A stretch of DNA of 32,599 bases from Chitinophagaceae bacterium (GTDB taxonomy: Bacteria > Bacteroidota > Bacteroidia > Chitinophagales > Chitinophagaceae). The notes under the pieces were generated by a model, which saw only the letters and a program-made list of their open reading frames with translations, was not told where the DNA came from and searched no databases. Positions 26,299 through 32,599 of this stretch are shown one piece after another; position 1 is the stretch's first letter; each line of letters opens with the position of its first letter. Location: assembly GCA_025923075.1 (NCBI GenBank), contig JAICGN010000042.1:1-32599 (forward strand). Reading direction: 5' to 3'. Both the position numbers and the translations under genes were made by a program.

Positions 26299-26602
26299 AG
26301 ACAAATTTTAATGATGAATAATATGAATGTGGTTATCCAGGCATTGATTCTGCCCGACATAGGATTTACAAAAAATAAACCGTCTCTGTGCCTTGTACAA
26401 AAAGCTATCCACTCTTTCAGAAAAGATTTTGACGTTTTAAAATGAGTTATTATCGGAAAAACCCGGTCTTGCTTGTGTAGAAATGTGCGATTCGGCCTGG
26501 AAAAGTGTAGAATATTTTAATCATTCCTGGAGCACCAAAGTATCCCCTAGCTGAATTAAGGCCGTTGCCCCGACAAAAAATCTGATCGGCAATCCTGGAT
26601 AG
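26299..26602. other. Spacer upstream of copy 1; diverged copy of the array spacer
   Basis: No gene is visible. Two patches recall the conserved spacers farther right: tttcagaaaagattttgacg (26415-26434), like tttcaggaagagtttttgac at 29617-29636, and aagtgtagaat (26503-26513), identical to bases near 28440-28450. The promoter of the leftward gene should be here; cctggataac on the minus strand (near 26338-26347) resembles the -7 areas proposed for copies 2 and 3, but I see no well-spaced partner. Confidence 0.45.
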
Positions 26603-26633
26603 AAATAAAAAGGGGCGGCACGAAAGCCGCCCC
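26603..26633 (-). terminator. Conserved G+C hairpin terminator, cargo gene at 26659
   Basis: Perfect 8-bp arms ggggcggc (26612-26619) and gccgcccc (26626-26633) with loop acgaaa; the minus strand continues TTTTTATTTC. The same 3' block ccgccgttggttaaaacc separates it from the stop codon. Confidence 0.9.
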
Positions 26634-26658
26634 CGCCGTTGGTTAAAACCTTGAAGCT

Positions 26659-28206
26659 TTAACGCTTTTTCACGACGATCTTTTCAACAATCTGCTCGCC
26701 AGTTTCCGTATTAACAATACGAACGGTATAAAATCCGGTACCCAGGTTTTCTATCTGCAGGGTATTACTCATTACACTCTTCCATTGTTTCATCATCCGT
26801 CCGTACATGTCCATTAATGATACATCACGACTTCCATCTTTATCTTCAAACACTACAATTACCTTACCATCGTTGCTTGGATTTGGATAAACAATTGTTT
26901 TACCTTTTTGTCCTTCACTACGGACTGCCCGTATCTGGCTGTATGATTGTTTGCCATCTATATCTAGTTGCCTTAACCTGTATTGCGAAATCCCTTTTGC
27001 ATTATTGAGGTCGGTGAATTCATAGCTAAGCGGCAGGCTGCTGTTTCCATTTATCGCTTTTGTTGCTACAAAGTCAAGTGTTTGCCATCCGCCACCAGGA
27101 AGCTTGCGCTGAATATCAAATCCTTTGCTGTCTTCTTCCAGCGCCGTTTCCCAATTTAAAGTCACATAACCAGAACCATTGCGAACTGCGGTGAATGATT
27201 TAAGATTGACAGGCAATGTTGCGCAATCTGCTGAAATCATCGGTGAGGTTATCGTGTTTAAGAATTCCGTACCTGTAACTTGTACATAGAGGTCCCATTG
27301 TGCCTCGGGCTCACTACAACAATATGGGTTCGGTAAGGCAATTGCGGCAGGATCATATGGATTGAGATTATTTAACGTAATTGTTCCTGATGTGAAAAGT
27401 AATGGGTCACTCGGATGAGGGTCAGGACCCAGTGAAGGATCATGTGCATAGAGCTTATAAACAACATGTAAATCTGTTGCACTTTCTGTTGATAAGCCAA
27501 TATCATAAGAGAAGGGAGACGAACCGCAAAATTTAATAAGAGAAATAATGGGATCGTCAACTGACTGGTATAAGCCGCAGATATAGCATTGTGCTTTCGG
27601 ATCGTTTGCGCTTGAATTAGATCCCCAAATATCTGATTTGACAATAACCTCTTCCCCGCATGCACCATTGATAACAATCCGGATATTCGTTACCACAAAA
27701 TGTAAAATGTTTGAATTTGTTCGGGTAATGATCGCGGTTAAACCCGGAGAATTAGATGGCTCAGTTAATATGACACTATTATCATGGGGATAAATGGTGG
27801 CAAAATTTGCAGTGACATCAACGGGCGTTCCTGTCGGAAAATCAAGATCATTAAGGTTCACAAAACCAATATCAATAAAAGACTTGCCTGCTTCATCAAT
27901 CGCAGTACCTAGCTGGGCATTGGTGCCCGGGTCTGCCGCCGGCGTGGCTCCGCCGCAATTAAAAATTGCCGGGCTTGGATAATCTGCGAGCAACCACGAA
28001 TGAAAAAAAAGGTATTTAAAGCCTGAATTGGTGGTGATGTCAAAAGAAGCATTGAACACATACTCACATTTGCCATTGCCTAAGTCATTAGGCTCTCCTA
28101 CAGGAGTAACCATCAGGTTACTGAACTGGAGATCACATTGTGCTTTTGCATTATTAGTAACTACTAATGCAGACAGCGTTAAAAAAGAAAGTAAGATTTT
28201 TTTCAT
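26659..28206 (-). CDS. T9SS cargo protein, ten-cysteine passenger family, copy 2
   Basis: I use the ATG at 28206 (515 aa), where a signal peptide starts (MKKILLSFLTLSALVV...AKAQ). The frame stays open to 28302, but that stretch contains the candidate promoter. The passenger (about 24-333) aligns along its length with copy 1: DITTNSGFKYLFFHSW, QLGTAIDEAGKSF, DIWGSNSS, QCYICG, DLHVVYKLYAHDPSLG, YCCSEPEAQW, with the same ten cysteines. Then come the FN3-like segment (about 335-430, LPVNLKSFTAVRN, YRLRQLDIDGKQSYSQIR) and the sorting domain (about 437-515, GKTIVYPNPSNDGKV, ending VEKIVVKKR). Function unknown. It has its own terminator and candidate promoter, so it may be transcribed alone. Confidence 0.88.
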   Translation of the reverse strand: MKKILLSFLTLSALVVTNNAKAQCDLQFSNLMVTPVGEPNDLGNGKCEYVFNASFDITTNSGFKYLFFHSWLLADYPSPAIFNCGGATPAADPGTNAQLGTAIDEAGKSFIDIGFVNLNDLDFPTGTPVDVTANFATIYPHDNSVILTEPSNSPGLTAIITRTNSNILHFVVTNIRIVINGACGEEVIVKSDIWGSNSSANDPKAQCYICGLYQSVDDPIISLIKFCGSSPFSYDIGLSTESATDLHVVYKLYAHDPSLGPDPHPSDPLLFTSGTITLNNLNPYDPAAIALPNPYCCSEPEAQWDLYVQVTGTEFLNTITSPMISADCATLPVNLKSFTAVRNGSGYVTLNWETALEEDSKGFDIQRKLPGGGWQTLDFVATKAINGNSSLPLSYEFTDLNNAKGISQYRLRQLDIDGKQSYSQIRAVRSEGQKGKTIVYPNPSNDGKVIVVFEDKDGSRDVSLMDMYGRMMKQWKSVMSNTLQIENLGTGFYTVRIVNTETGEQIVEKIVVKKR

Positions 28207-28258
28207 ACTACGAAGATTTAATGTTAATAAAAATGATTTACCAGGGATCCAGATAAGA

Positions 28259-28290
28259 TAAATCCAGGCTGAAGATTCATGCAGATCAAA
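28259..28290 (-). promoter_or_regulatory. Candidate promoter of cargo copy 2
   Basis: On the minus strand TTTG (28290-28287), a 20-base spacer, then TGGATTTA (28266-28259) fits the Bacteroidota TTTG-N19/21-TAnnTTTG layout imperfectly. The neighbouring cargo gene has TTTG-N20-TGGCTTTG at the same place and spacing, and the two regions are otherwise diverged, which supports the call. Confidence 0.45.
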
Positions 28291-28300
28291 TCTTGGAGAC

Positions 28301-28497
28301 AATGCCGTTTGGCTTTTCAGGAAGAGTTCTTGATAGGTGTTGAAGTTATACGATCACTGGCGGCAATCAGGAAGTTACTATTCAGAGTGGGTGGTGGAAA
28401 TAAGGCCAATCCTGGGTTTCTTCAATGGAGAGTGGAAGAAGTGTAGAATTATATATTCAAGTTACTACAAATTTTAAGTGTTAAAAAATATTTTATA
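28301..28497. repeat. Conserved array spacer, copy A
   Basis: This non-coding block aligns in the same orientation with 29602-29790. Shared words include aatgccgt, ttttcaggaagagtt, ttatatattcaagttac and aaattttaagtgt, in the same order. It lies between the terminator of one cargo gene and the promoter of the next, so the duplicated unit includes intergenic DNA. Confidence 0.75.
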
Positions 28498-28525
28498 TAA
28501 AAAGGGGTGGCGCGAAGGCCACCCC
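28498..28525 (-). terminator. Conserved hairpin terminator with compensatory change, cargo gene at 28552
   Basis: Perfect 8-bp arms ggggtggc (28504-28511) and gccacccc (28518-28525), loop gcgaag. Compared with ggggcggc/gccgcccc in two sister terminators, the same base pair has changed on both arms, which keeps the helix intact. Confidence 0.9.
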
Positions 28526-28540
28526 CCGCCGTTGGTTAAA

Positions 28541-28550
28541 ACCTTGAAGC
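28541..28550 (+). repeat. 3' arm of a 10-bp inverted repeat flanking the 318-aa gene
   Basis: accttgaagc here, one base outside the stop codon of the minus-strand gene, is the exact reverse complement of gcttcaaggt at 29509-29518, directly outside its start codon. Confidence 0.75.
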
Positions 28551-28551
28551 T

Positions 28552-29508
28552 TTAACGCTTGTTTACAATAATCTTTTCCACTACCTGCTCACTTGTTTCT
28601 GTGTTCACAATGCGAATTGTGTAGAAACCCGGTGTCAGGTTATCAATCTGAACAATATTATTTGTAACGCCTTTCATTTGCTTAATGACACGGCCACTCA
28701 AATCCGTCAATGAAATATCACGAATACCACTCACCTCATCAAACAAGATGTTCACTTTACCGTCACTGCTCGGGTTAGGGTAAACAATTGTTTTGCCTTT
28801 CTGACCATAGCCACGAACGACGCGGATGTCACTTAATTTGGATCTGCCGTCAATGTCAACCTGCCTGATGCGATACTGGCTGATCCCTTTTGTTGAATTC
28901 TGATCAGTGTAAGAATACGTAAGATCAGATGAGCTATTACCACCACTTGCCTGGCTTGCAATAAATGAAAGAGTTTCCCAGGTTCCATTGCCGATCAGTC
29001 GCTGAATTTCAAAACCGCGATTGTTGCTTTCCATAGAGGTTGTCCATTTCAAAGCAACAACACTATTGTTGCGTGAAGCGGTAAAGGCACGGAAAGAAAC
29101 CGGAAGCGTTCCTTCCTCACCACTACATGGAGCTCCATTATAAGAAACGACAAATCTAAACACTGAATTTCTGCCTCCGAGATTGTTATTGTTATTTGGC
29201 CCAACATAATAACAATATTTTACATCGCCGTTATTAAGCAATGTTCCCGTACCAAAGGTGATGTCTTCCACTAATACAGGGTTCAGCGGATCAGTGATAT
29301 CCGTGACAAAGGCAATGGTGGGTATCAGCAGCGGATCAATTACCCCGTTAAATGACAAGGTTATCGTTCCTGTCGCAGACGTTCCGTTTAGGTCCGGGCA
29401 ACTACCACCGCCATTGTTAATTTGGTAATCGCGGACACAGGGGTTTTGTGAGAAAACAAAGCTTACTGATGATACGATCAGTAAGAATAAAAGTAGAATC
29501 TTTTTCAT
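28552..29508 (-). CDS. T9SS cargo protein with a different passenger on the shared C-terminal cassette
   Basis: 318 residues. Signal peptide MKKILLLFLLIVSSVSFVFS. The passenger (about 21-130) is short, Asn/Gly-rich, has four cysteines (NPCVRDYQIN, GGSCPDLN, VKYCYYVG, APCSGEEG) and does not resemble the ten-cysteine passenger of its neighbours. From about 134 the sequence switches to the array's common cassette: LPVSFRAFTASRNN, NNRGFEIQRL, GISQYRIRQVDIDGRSKLS, then the sorting domain (GKTIVYPNPSSDGKV, GFYTIRIVNTETSEQ, ending VEKIIVNKR). The cassette, 3' block, terminator and spacer all match those of the neighbours, so only the passenger differs. Function unknown. Its coding sequence is bounded by a perfect 10-bp inverted repeat. 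Confidence 0.88.
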   Translation of the reverse strand: MKKILLLFLLIVSSVSFVFSQNPCVRDYQINNGGGSCPDLNGTSATGTITLSFNGVIDPLLIPTIAFVTDITDPLNPVLVEDITFGTGTLLNNGDVKYCYYVGPNNNNNLGGRNSVFRFVVSYNGAPCSGEEGTLPVSFRAFTASRNNSVVALKWTTSMESNNRGFEIQRLIGNGTWETLSFIASQASGGNSSSDLTYSYTDQNSTKGISQYRIRQVDIDGRSKLSDIRVVRGYGQKGKTIVYPNPSSDGKVNILFDEVSGIRDISLTDLSGRVIKQMKGVTNNIVQIDNLTPGFYTIRIVNTETSEQVVEKIIVNKR

Positions 29509-29518
29509 GCTTCAAGGT
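29509..29518 (+). repeat. 5' arm of the inverted repeat flanking the 318-aa gene
   Basis: gcttcaaggt directly precedes the start codon (reading leftward) and is the reverse complement of 28541-28550. In the transcript ACCUUGAAGC before AUG could pair with GCUUCAAGGU after UAA. Confidence 0.75.
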
Positions 29519-29558
29519 ATTTATGTTAAAAAATAGTTTACAGGGAATCAGATGTAAA

Positions 29559-29590
29559 CAAAGCCAGCGCTAAAGAAGCATTAAATCAAA
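29559..29590 (-). promoter_or_regulatory. Candidate promoter of the 318-aa cargo gene
   Basis: On the minus strand TTTG (29590-29587), 20 bases, then TGGCTTTG (29566-29559). This matches the spacing and shape of the element upstream of cargo copy 2. Confidence 0.45.
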
Positions 29591-29601
29591 GTTGTTTAAA
29601 A

Positions 29602-29790
29602 AATGCCGTGTGGTTTTTCAGGAAGAGTTTTTGACAGGTGTTGGAGTTGAGTGATCACAGGCGCGTACTGGTCAAAATTTTTGGTGGGGATAAAGCCAGT
29701 CCAGGTTTATTCAAAGGACATTGCGGAAGGGTATAGTTATATATTCAAGTTACCGAAAATTTTAAGTGTCAAAAAAAATTGATCTATTCT
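29602..29790. repeat. Conserved array spacer, copy B
   Basis: This block aligns with 28301-28497: aatgccgt, ttttcaggaagagtt, gatcac, ttatatattcaagttac and aaattttaagtgt occur in the same order. I see no open frame in it. Confidence 0.75.
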
Positions 29791-29818
29791 AAAAAAGGGG
29801 CGGCTCGACGGCCGCCCC
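29791..29818 (-). terminator. Conserved G+C hairpin terminator, cargo gene at 29843
   Basis: Perfect 8-bp arms ggggcggc (29797-29804) and gccgcccc (29811-29818), loop tcgacg, with a T run following on the minus strand. The ccgccgttggttaaaacc block separates it from the stop codon. Confidence 0.9.
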
Positions 29819-29829
29819 CGCCGTTGGTT

Positions 29830-29841
29830 AAAACCTTGAGC
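29830..29841 (+). repeat. 3' arm of the inverted repeat flanking the 531-aa gene
   Basis: aaaaccttgagc is the reverse complement of gcttcaaggtttt at 31439-31451 except for one missing base. It lies directly outside the stop codon. Confidence 0.6.
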
Positions 29842-29842
29842 T

Positions 29843-31438
29843 TTAACGCTTGTTTACAATGAATTTCTCTACTGTCTGTTCACCTGTTTCGTTATTTACG
29901 ATCCGTACAGAGTAGAATCCCGCATTGAGGTTATCAATCTGGATGTTGTTATTAGTAACGCCTTTCCATTGTTTTAATGTTTTTCCGCTTACATCCATCA
30001 ATGACACATCACGAGTGCTATTCACATTTTCAAATACTATATTCACTTTACCATCACCACTTGGGTTTGGATAGATGATCGTTTTGCCTTTCTGACCTTC
30101 ACCACGAACAGCACGAATTTGGCTAAGAGCTTGTTTACCATCTATATCCAATTGTCTTAATCTATATTGTGTGATTCCTTTCGAATTATTGGCATCACTA
30201 AATTCGTAGGTAATTGGCAAACTGCTGTTACCATTCACTGCTTTTGTCTCAACGAAGTCAATTATTTGCCATGCGCCATTTGAAAGTTTACGCTCAACAT
30301 AGAATCCTTTACTGCTTTGTTCCTGTGCGGTTTCCCACTTTAACTCTACAATACTTGCATTCTTACGAATCGCATTAAATGCTTTTAAATTTACTGGCAA
30401 TGTTGCACATGTCGAATTTACAAGAGGTGTTGACACAGTATTCTGAAACTCCTGACCGGTAACCTGTACATATAAATCCCATTGTGCCCACGGATCAATA
30501 CAGCAATACGGATTTGGAAGGTCTATTGGATCAGGGTTGTGAGGCACGTTCTTGCTCAAAGTAATTGTTGGAGAAGTGTATAGTAATGGATCAGTATTAG
30601 GGTCAGCAACATTGCCTAAACTTGGATCGTGAGCATATAGCTTATAAACAACATGTATATCTGTTGTACTTTCTGTGCTTAATCCAATATCATATTGAAA
30701 TGGGCTTGAACCACAGATTTTTGTCAATGATATAGAAGGATCATTAAATGATTGTGGGACTCCACAAACATAACATTGAGCGCCAATCTTACTTTTAGAA
30801 GTTCCTAACTGAGATCCTGTCGCATTTGAACCCCAGACATCCGTGATGAGTGCAGGGAAACCACCGTCGCTGCATGGACCAAGTATTTCAATCTCGATAT
30901 CATTAATCTCAAAATGCAAAATGGAAGGATCATTTTCGTCTATTGTCACAAATGCACTTGCAGCAGTGTTTAAAGCAACAGTTTCGTTAATGTTATTATC
31001 ATTATTTGGATAGTCCGGAGCCTGTGCAATTAAACCTGTTATAGGGTACTTAACGCCGGGTGTGTTATTCGCGGCAAGAAATTCCTTTAAACCAATGAAT
31101 CCAAAGTCGAGGATCGATTTGTTTGCAGCATAAATTATTGAGCCCAGCTGAGTGACGTTTCCAGGGCTCTGGTTGGGGGTATGTCCCGTACCGCAATCGA
31201 ATAACGCAGGATAATCCTGCGCAAACCAGGTATGGAAAAACACATACTTAAATCCTGAATTTGTTGTAAGATCAAAAGTCGCACTGAACGTGTACTTGCA
31301 ACGTTCAGGCCCCAATAGCTGCTCAGGGATACCCGCAGTAGTCACCAGGTTACTTAACTCAATGTCACATTGTGCTTTGGTATTGGTTGCAATACCAAGA
31401 GCGAGGACTGTCATTAATGAAAGTAAAATCTTTTTCAT
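29843..31438 (-). CDS. T9SS cargo protein, ten-cysteine passenger family, copy 3
   Basis: 531 residues with signal peptide MKKILLSLMTVLALGIATNT, ending KAQ. The passenger (about 23-345) is the most diverged of the three sisters but keeps TFDLTTNSGFKYVFFHTW, DVWGSNAT, QCYVCG, DIHVVYKLYAHDPSLG, YCCIDPWAQW and all ten cysteines; it has a longer middle section and an insertion after DVWGSN. FN3-like segment about 348-445 (LPVNLKAFNAIRKN, YRLRQLDIDGKQALSQIR); sorting domain about 453-531 (GKTIIYPNPSGDGKV, GFYSVRIVNNETGEQ, ending VEKFIVNKR). Function unknown. The bases just outside its start and stop codons form an inverted repeat with one bulge. Confidence 0.88.
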   Translation of the reverse strand: MKKILLSLMTVLALGIATNTKAQCDIELSNLVTTAGIPEQLLGPERCKYTFSATFDLTTNSGFKYVFFHTWFAQDYPALFDCGTGHTPNQSPGNVTQLGSIIYAANKSILDFGFIGLKEFLAANNTPGVKYPITGLIAQAPDYPNNDNNINETVALNTAASAFVTIDENDPSILHFEINDIEIEILGPCSDGGFPALITDVWGSNATGSQLGTSKSKIGAQCYVCGVPQSFNDPSISLTKICGSSPFQYDIGLSTESTTDIHVVYKLYAHDPSLGNVADPNTDPLLYTSPTITLSKNVPHNPDPIDLPNPYCCIDPWAQWDLYVQVTGQEFQNTVSTPLVNSTCATLPVNLKAFNAIRKNASIVELKWETAQEQSSKGFYVERKLSNGAWQIIDFVETKAVNGNSSLPITYEFSDANNSKGITQYRLRQLDIDGKQALSQIRAVRGEGQKGKTIIYPNPSGDGKVNIVFENVNSTRDVSLMDVSGKTLKQWKGVTNNNIQIDNLNAGFYSVRIVNNETGEQTVEKFIVNKR

Positions 31439-31451
31439 GCTTCAAGGTTTT
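31439..31451 (+). repeat. 5' arm of the inverted repeat flanking the 531-aa gene
   Basis: gcttcaaggtttt directly outside the start codon matches the reverse complement of 29830-29841 with a one-base bulge. Its first ten bases equal those outside the start of the 318-aa gene. Confidence 0.6.
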
Positions 31452-31592
31452 TTTGGTCGGCTTGTAACAGACCTTTTTTTTAATAAATAGTTTTTTACAG
31501 TTTACGAATCACTACCCTTCGGCTTTATTTTTCGGGGTAGTATATATGATGAGTTAATTCATCCACTTGTTAGTGGTGATTCATCAGGAGGT

Positions 31593-31709
31593 TGGAACCT
31601 TGGCATTCAGAATAGGAAGGGACTTAGCTTTGATTCGCTTCAATAGGGGTATGGAAACCTGGCATTCAAAATAGGAAGGACTTAGCTTCGGATCGCCTTA
31701 ATAGGGGTA
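31593..31709. repeat. Tandem direct repeat, 59 + 58 bases
   Basis: Unit 1 (31593-31651) begins tggaaccttggcattcagaa and ends caataggggta; unit 2 (31652-31709) begins tggaaacctggcattcaaaa and ends taataggggta. They differ at scattered bases and one indel. Non-coding. Confidence 0.9.
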
Positions 31710-31820
31710 TGGTACTGATAATTCAGAAGTATTGGAGAATCTTTGGTGCCACAAATGATCATTGTACAACACAATCACCATTGCAGCTACACAATAGAGT
31801 TCAGGCGAAAATGGATTTTG

Positions 31821-31832
31821 TTAACCAACGGC
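31821..31832 (+). repeat. Inverted partial copy of the array 3' block
   Basis: ttaaccaacggc on the plus strand equals the minus-strand 3' sequence of four cargo genes (ttaaccaacggc in ggttttaaccaacggcgg). The preceding ggattttg also resembles the block's ggtttt. Orientation is opposite to the genes. Confidence 0.55.
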
Positions 31833-31980
31833 TTTTTAAATAGGAGAGTAGAATTTGGTGGATCGATTTGCTCAATCAGAACGCTAAAATAGAAAGAGTT
31901 TTCAGAAATACAAATAACCATGTCAAATTTCTTTTGTAAAACGCCGCCTGAAATCTACTAACTGCCACCTGAGACCGGCA

Positions 31981-32001
31981 AAGCAGGGATTTCCCCTGCT
32001 T
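31981..32001 (-). terminator. Hairpin after the partial cargo gene, possible terminator
   Basis: Arms aagcaggg (31981-31988) and ccctgctt (31994-32001) with a 5-base loop end one base before the stop codon at 32002. Only three T residues follow on the minus strand, so termination may be weak. It differs from the hairpin of the other array members. Confidence 0.5.
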
Positions 32002-32599
32002 TCATCCTTTCCTATTCAGCACAATGGCCTTGTAGATAGTTACCTTCTTGCTCAGTTGCTCGTCTATTTTAATAATATAGATATCGGGCTTCAAATTCGC
32101 AATAGTTAAGACCGACCGGCAATTATGCCATTTGTTTACCAGTCTGCCATCCTCATGGTAGATCCTGACACTATACAGCGATCTCTGATCCGCGAAAGCA
32201 ATATTTACATTGTCCGCAGTAGGGTTCGGGAAAATAGTTATGGCATTGCTGGCCTCGTTCTTCATGATTCGTATCTCACTATATTCAAAATTGCCATTGA
32301 GGCCAACCAGTTTCAACCTGTATTGAATAGCTTCTTTCAGGCTGATATAGTCAGTATGTGCATAGATGAGATCTGAAGTGCTGTATCCTCCAGGTGCCAG
32401 TGAATTCACAAAACCAATTGGCTCCCAGGGCCGGTCCCCTACCCTTCTTTCGATAGCAAACCCTTTGCTGGCAACTTCTCCCCCGGTTACCCAATTGACC
32501 GAATTGACGGCACCCAGTTTTGTTGCTTCAAATGATTTCAGTCTTACCGGTATTACAGAACAGTTTTGACGGGCTACCGCCTGTGCAGAGTCGCTGTTC
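32002..32599 (-). CDS. T9SS cargo protein, C-terminal part (5' end outside the window)
   Basis: The frame is open from the TGA at 32002 to the window edge, about 198 codons; an internal GTG at 32409 is not the start. The visible part has the array's cassette order: VIPVRLKSFEATK, VNWVTGGEVASKGFAIERR, PWEPIGFVNS, AIQYRLKLVGLNGNFEYS, then a sorting domain (NAITIFPNPTADNVNIAF, IYHEDGRLVNKW, PDIYIIKI). It is much more diverged from the other four than they are from each other, ends VLNRKG, and lacks the conserved 3' block and hairpin. Passenger unknown. Confidence 0.85.
   Translation of the reverse strand, partial: NSDSAQAVARQNCSVIPVRLKSFEATKLGAVNSVNWVTGGEVASKGFAIERRVGDRPWEPIGFVNSLAPGGYSTSDLIYAHTDYISLKEAIQYRLKLVGLNGNFEYSEIRIMKNEASNAITIFPNPTADNVNIAFADQRSLYSVRIYHEDGRLVNKWHNCRSVLTIANLKPDIYIIKIDEQLSKKVTIYKAIVLNRKG

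Larger units (their letters stand above)
31439..32001. other. 563-base spacer between two cargo genes; no gene seen
   Basis: No convincing coding frame. It contains the leader of the 531-aa gene, a 59-base tandem duplication (31593-31709), an inverted partial copy of the array's 3' block (31821-31832) and a hairpin at its right end. The conserved spacer of copies A and B is not obvious here. It may be the edge of the repeated part of the array. Confidence 0.6.

Noticed and set aside
28207-28302. N-terminal extension of cargo copy 2
   Set aside because: It would place 32 residues before a standard signal peptide and overlaps the candidate promoter; the sister genes start at the MKK of the signal peptide.
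31512-31540. ctaccc/gggtag inverted repeat as a terminator
   Set aside because: Six-pair arms with a 17-base loop and no T run; too weak to call.
31439-32001. Possible CRISPR or integron-like repeat array
   Set aside because: Only two adjacent units with no spacers and no cas or integrase genes nearby; it is a plain tandem duplication.

Overview
The window looks like a chromosomal segment of a Bacteroidota bacterium, most likely order Chitinophagales. The evidence is moderate GC, several large secreted proteins ending in a type IX secretion (T9SS, Por) C-terminal sorting domain, a Reg_prop/Y_Y_Y-type LytS sensor kinase paired with a LytTR regulator, a fused E1 alpha/beta 2-oxoacid dehydrogenase, tandem DUF1573 proteins and TAnnTTTG-like promoter cores. 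I see no rRNA, tRNA, CRISPR array, transposase or recombinase.

Layout. (1) 1-105: the last codons of a gene that starts outside the window. (2) 153-8939, minus strand: a small unknown gene followed by two giant T9SS cargo proteins (1615 and 1113 aa). These have different N-terminal domains (P/Homo B plus lamin-tail-like; delta-60 repeats) but share a conserved module of about 350 residues before the sorting signal. The run ends at a strong terminator. (3) 9182-13104, plus strand: a LytS-type membrane sensor kinase and its LytTR response regulator, overlapping by ATGA. (4) 13116-16770, minus strand: fused E1 dehydrogenase, a frameshifted four-helix-bundle gene between short degenerate repeats, and a PhzF-family enzyme. 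(5) 16907-20147, plus strand: two tandem DUF1573 proteins, a class I/II aminotransferase and an M57-type lipoprotein metalloprotease. (6) 20189-24611: an RlmK-like rRNA methyltransferase (minus), an exonuclease/GIY-YIG nuclease and an FKBP isomerase (plus), and a two-helix K+ channel with an RCK domain (minus). (7) 24686-32599, minus strand: an array of five T9SS cargo genes, the last cut by the window edge.

The most interesting region is this last array. Three members share a secreted passenger of about 310 residues with ten invariant cysteines. A fourth has an unrelated passenger on the same C-terminal cassette of about 180 residues, and the partial fifth has a more diverged cassette. The duplication includes non-coding DNA: four genes have the same 3' block and a G+C hairpin terminator, with a compensatory base-pair change in one copy, and the spacers contain related sequence. 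In two genes the bases directly before the start codon are the reverse complement of the bases directly after the stop codon, so the coding sequence sits between short inverted repeats. An inverted partial copy of the 3' block lies in the spacer at 31821-31832. Together these suggest modular surface-protein cassettes, with possible 5'/3' mRNA pairing or cassette recombination. That mechanism is inference.
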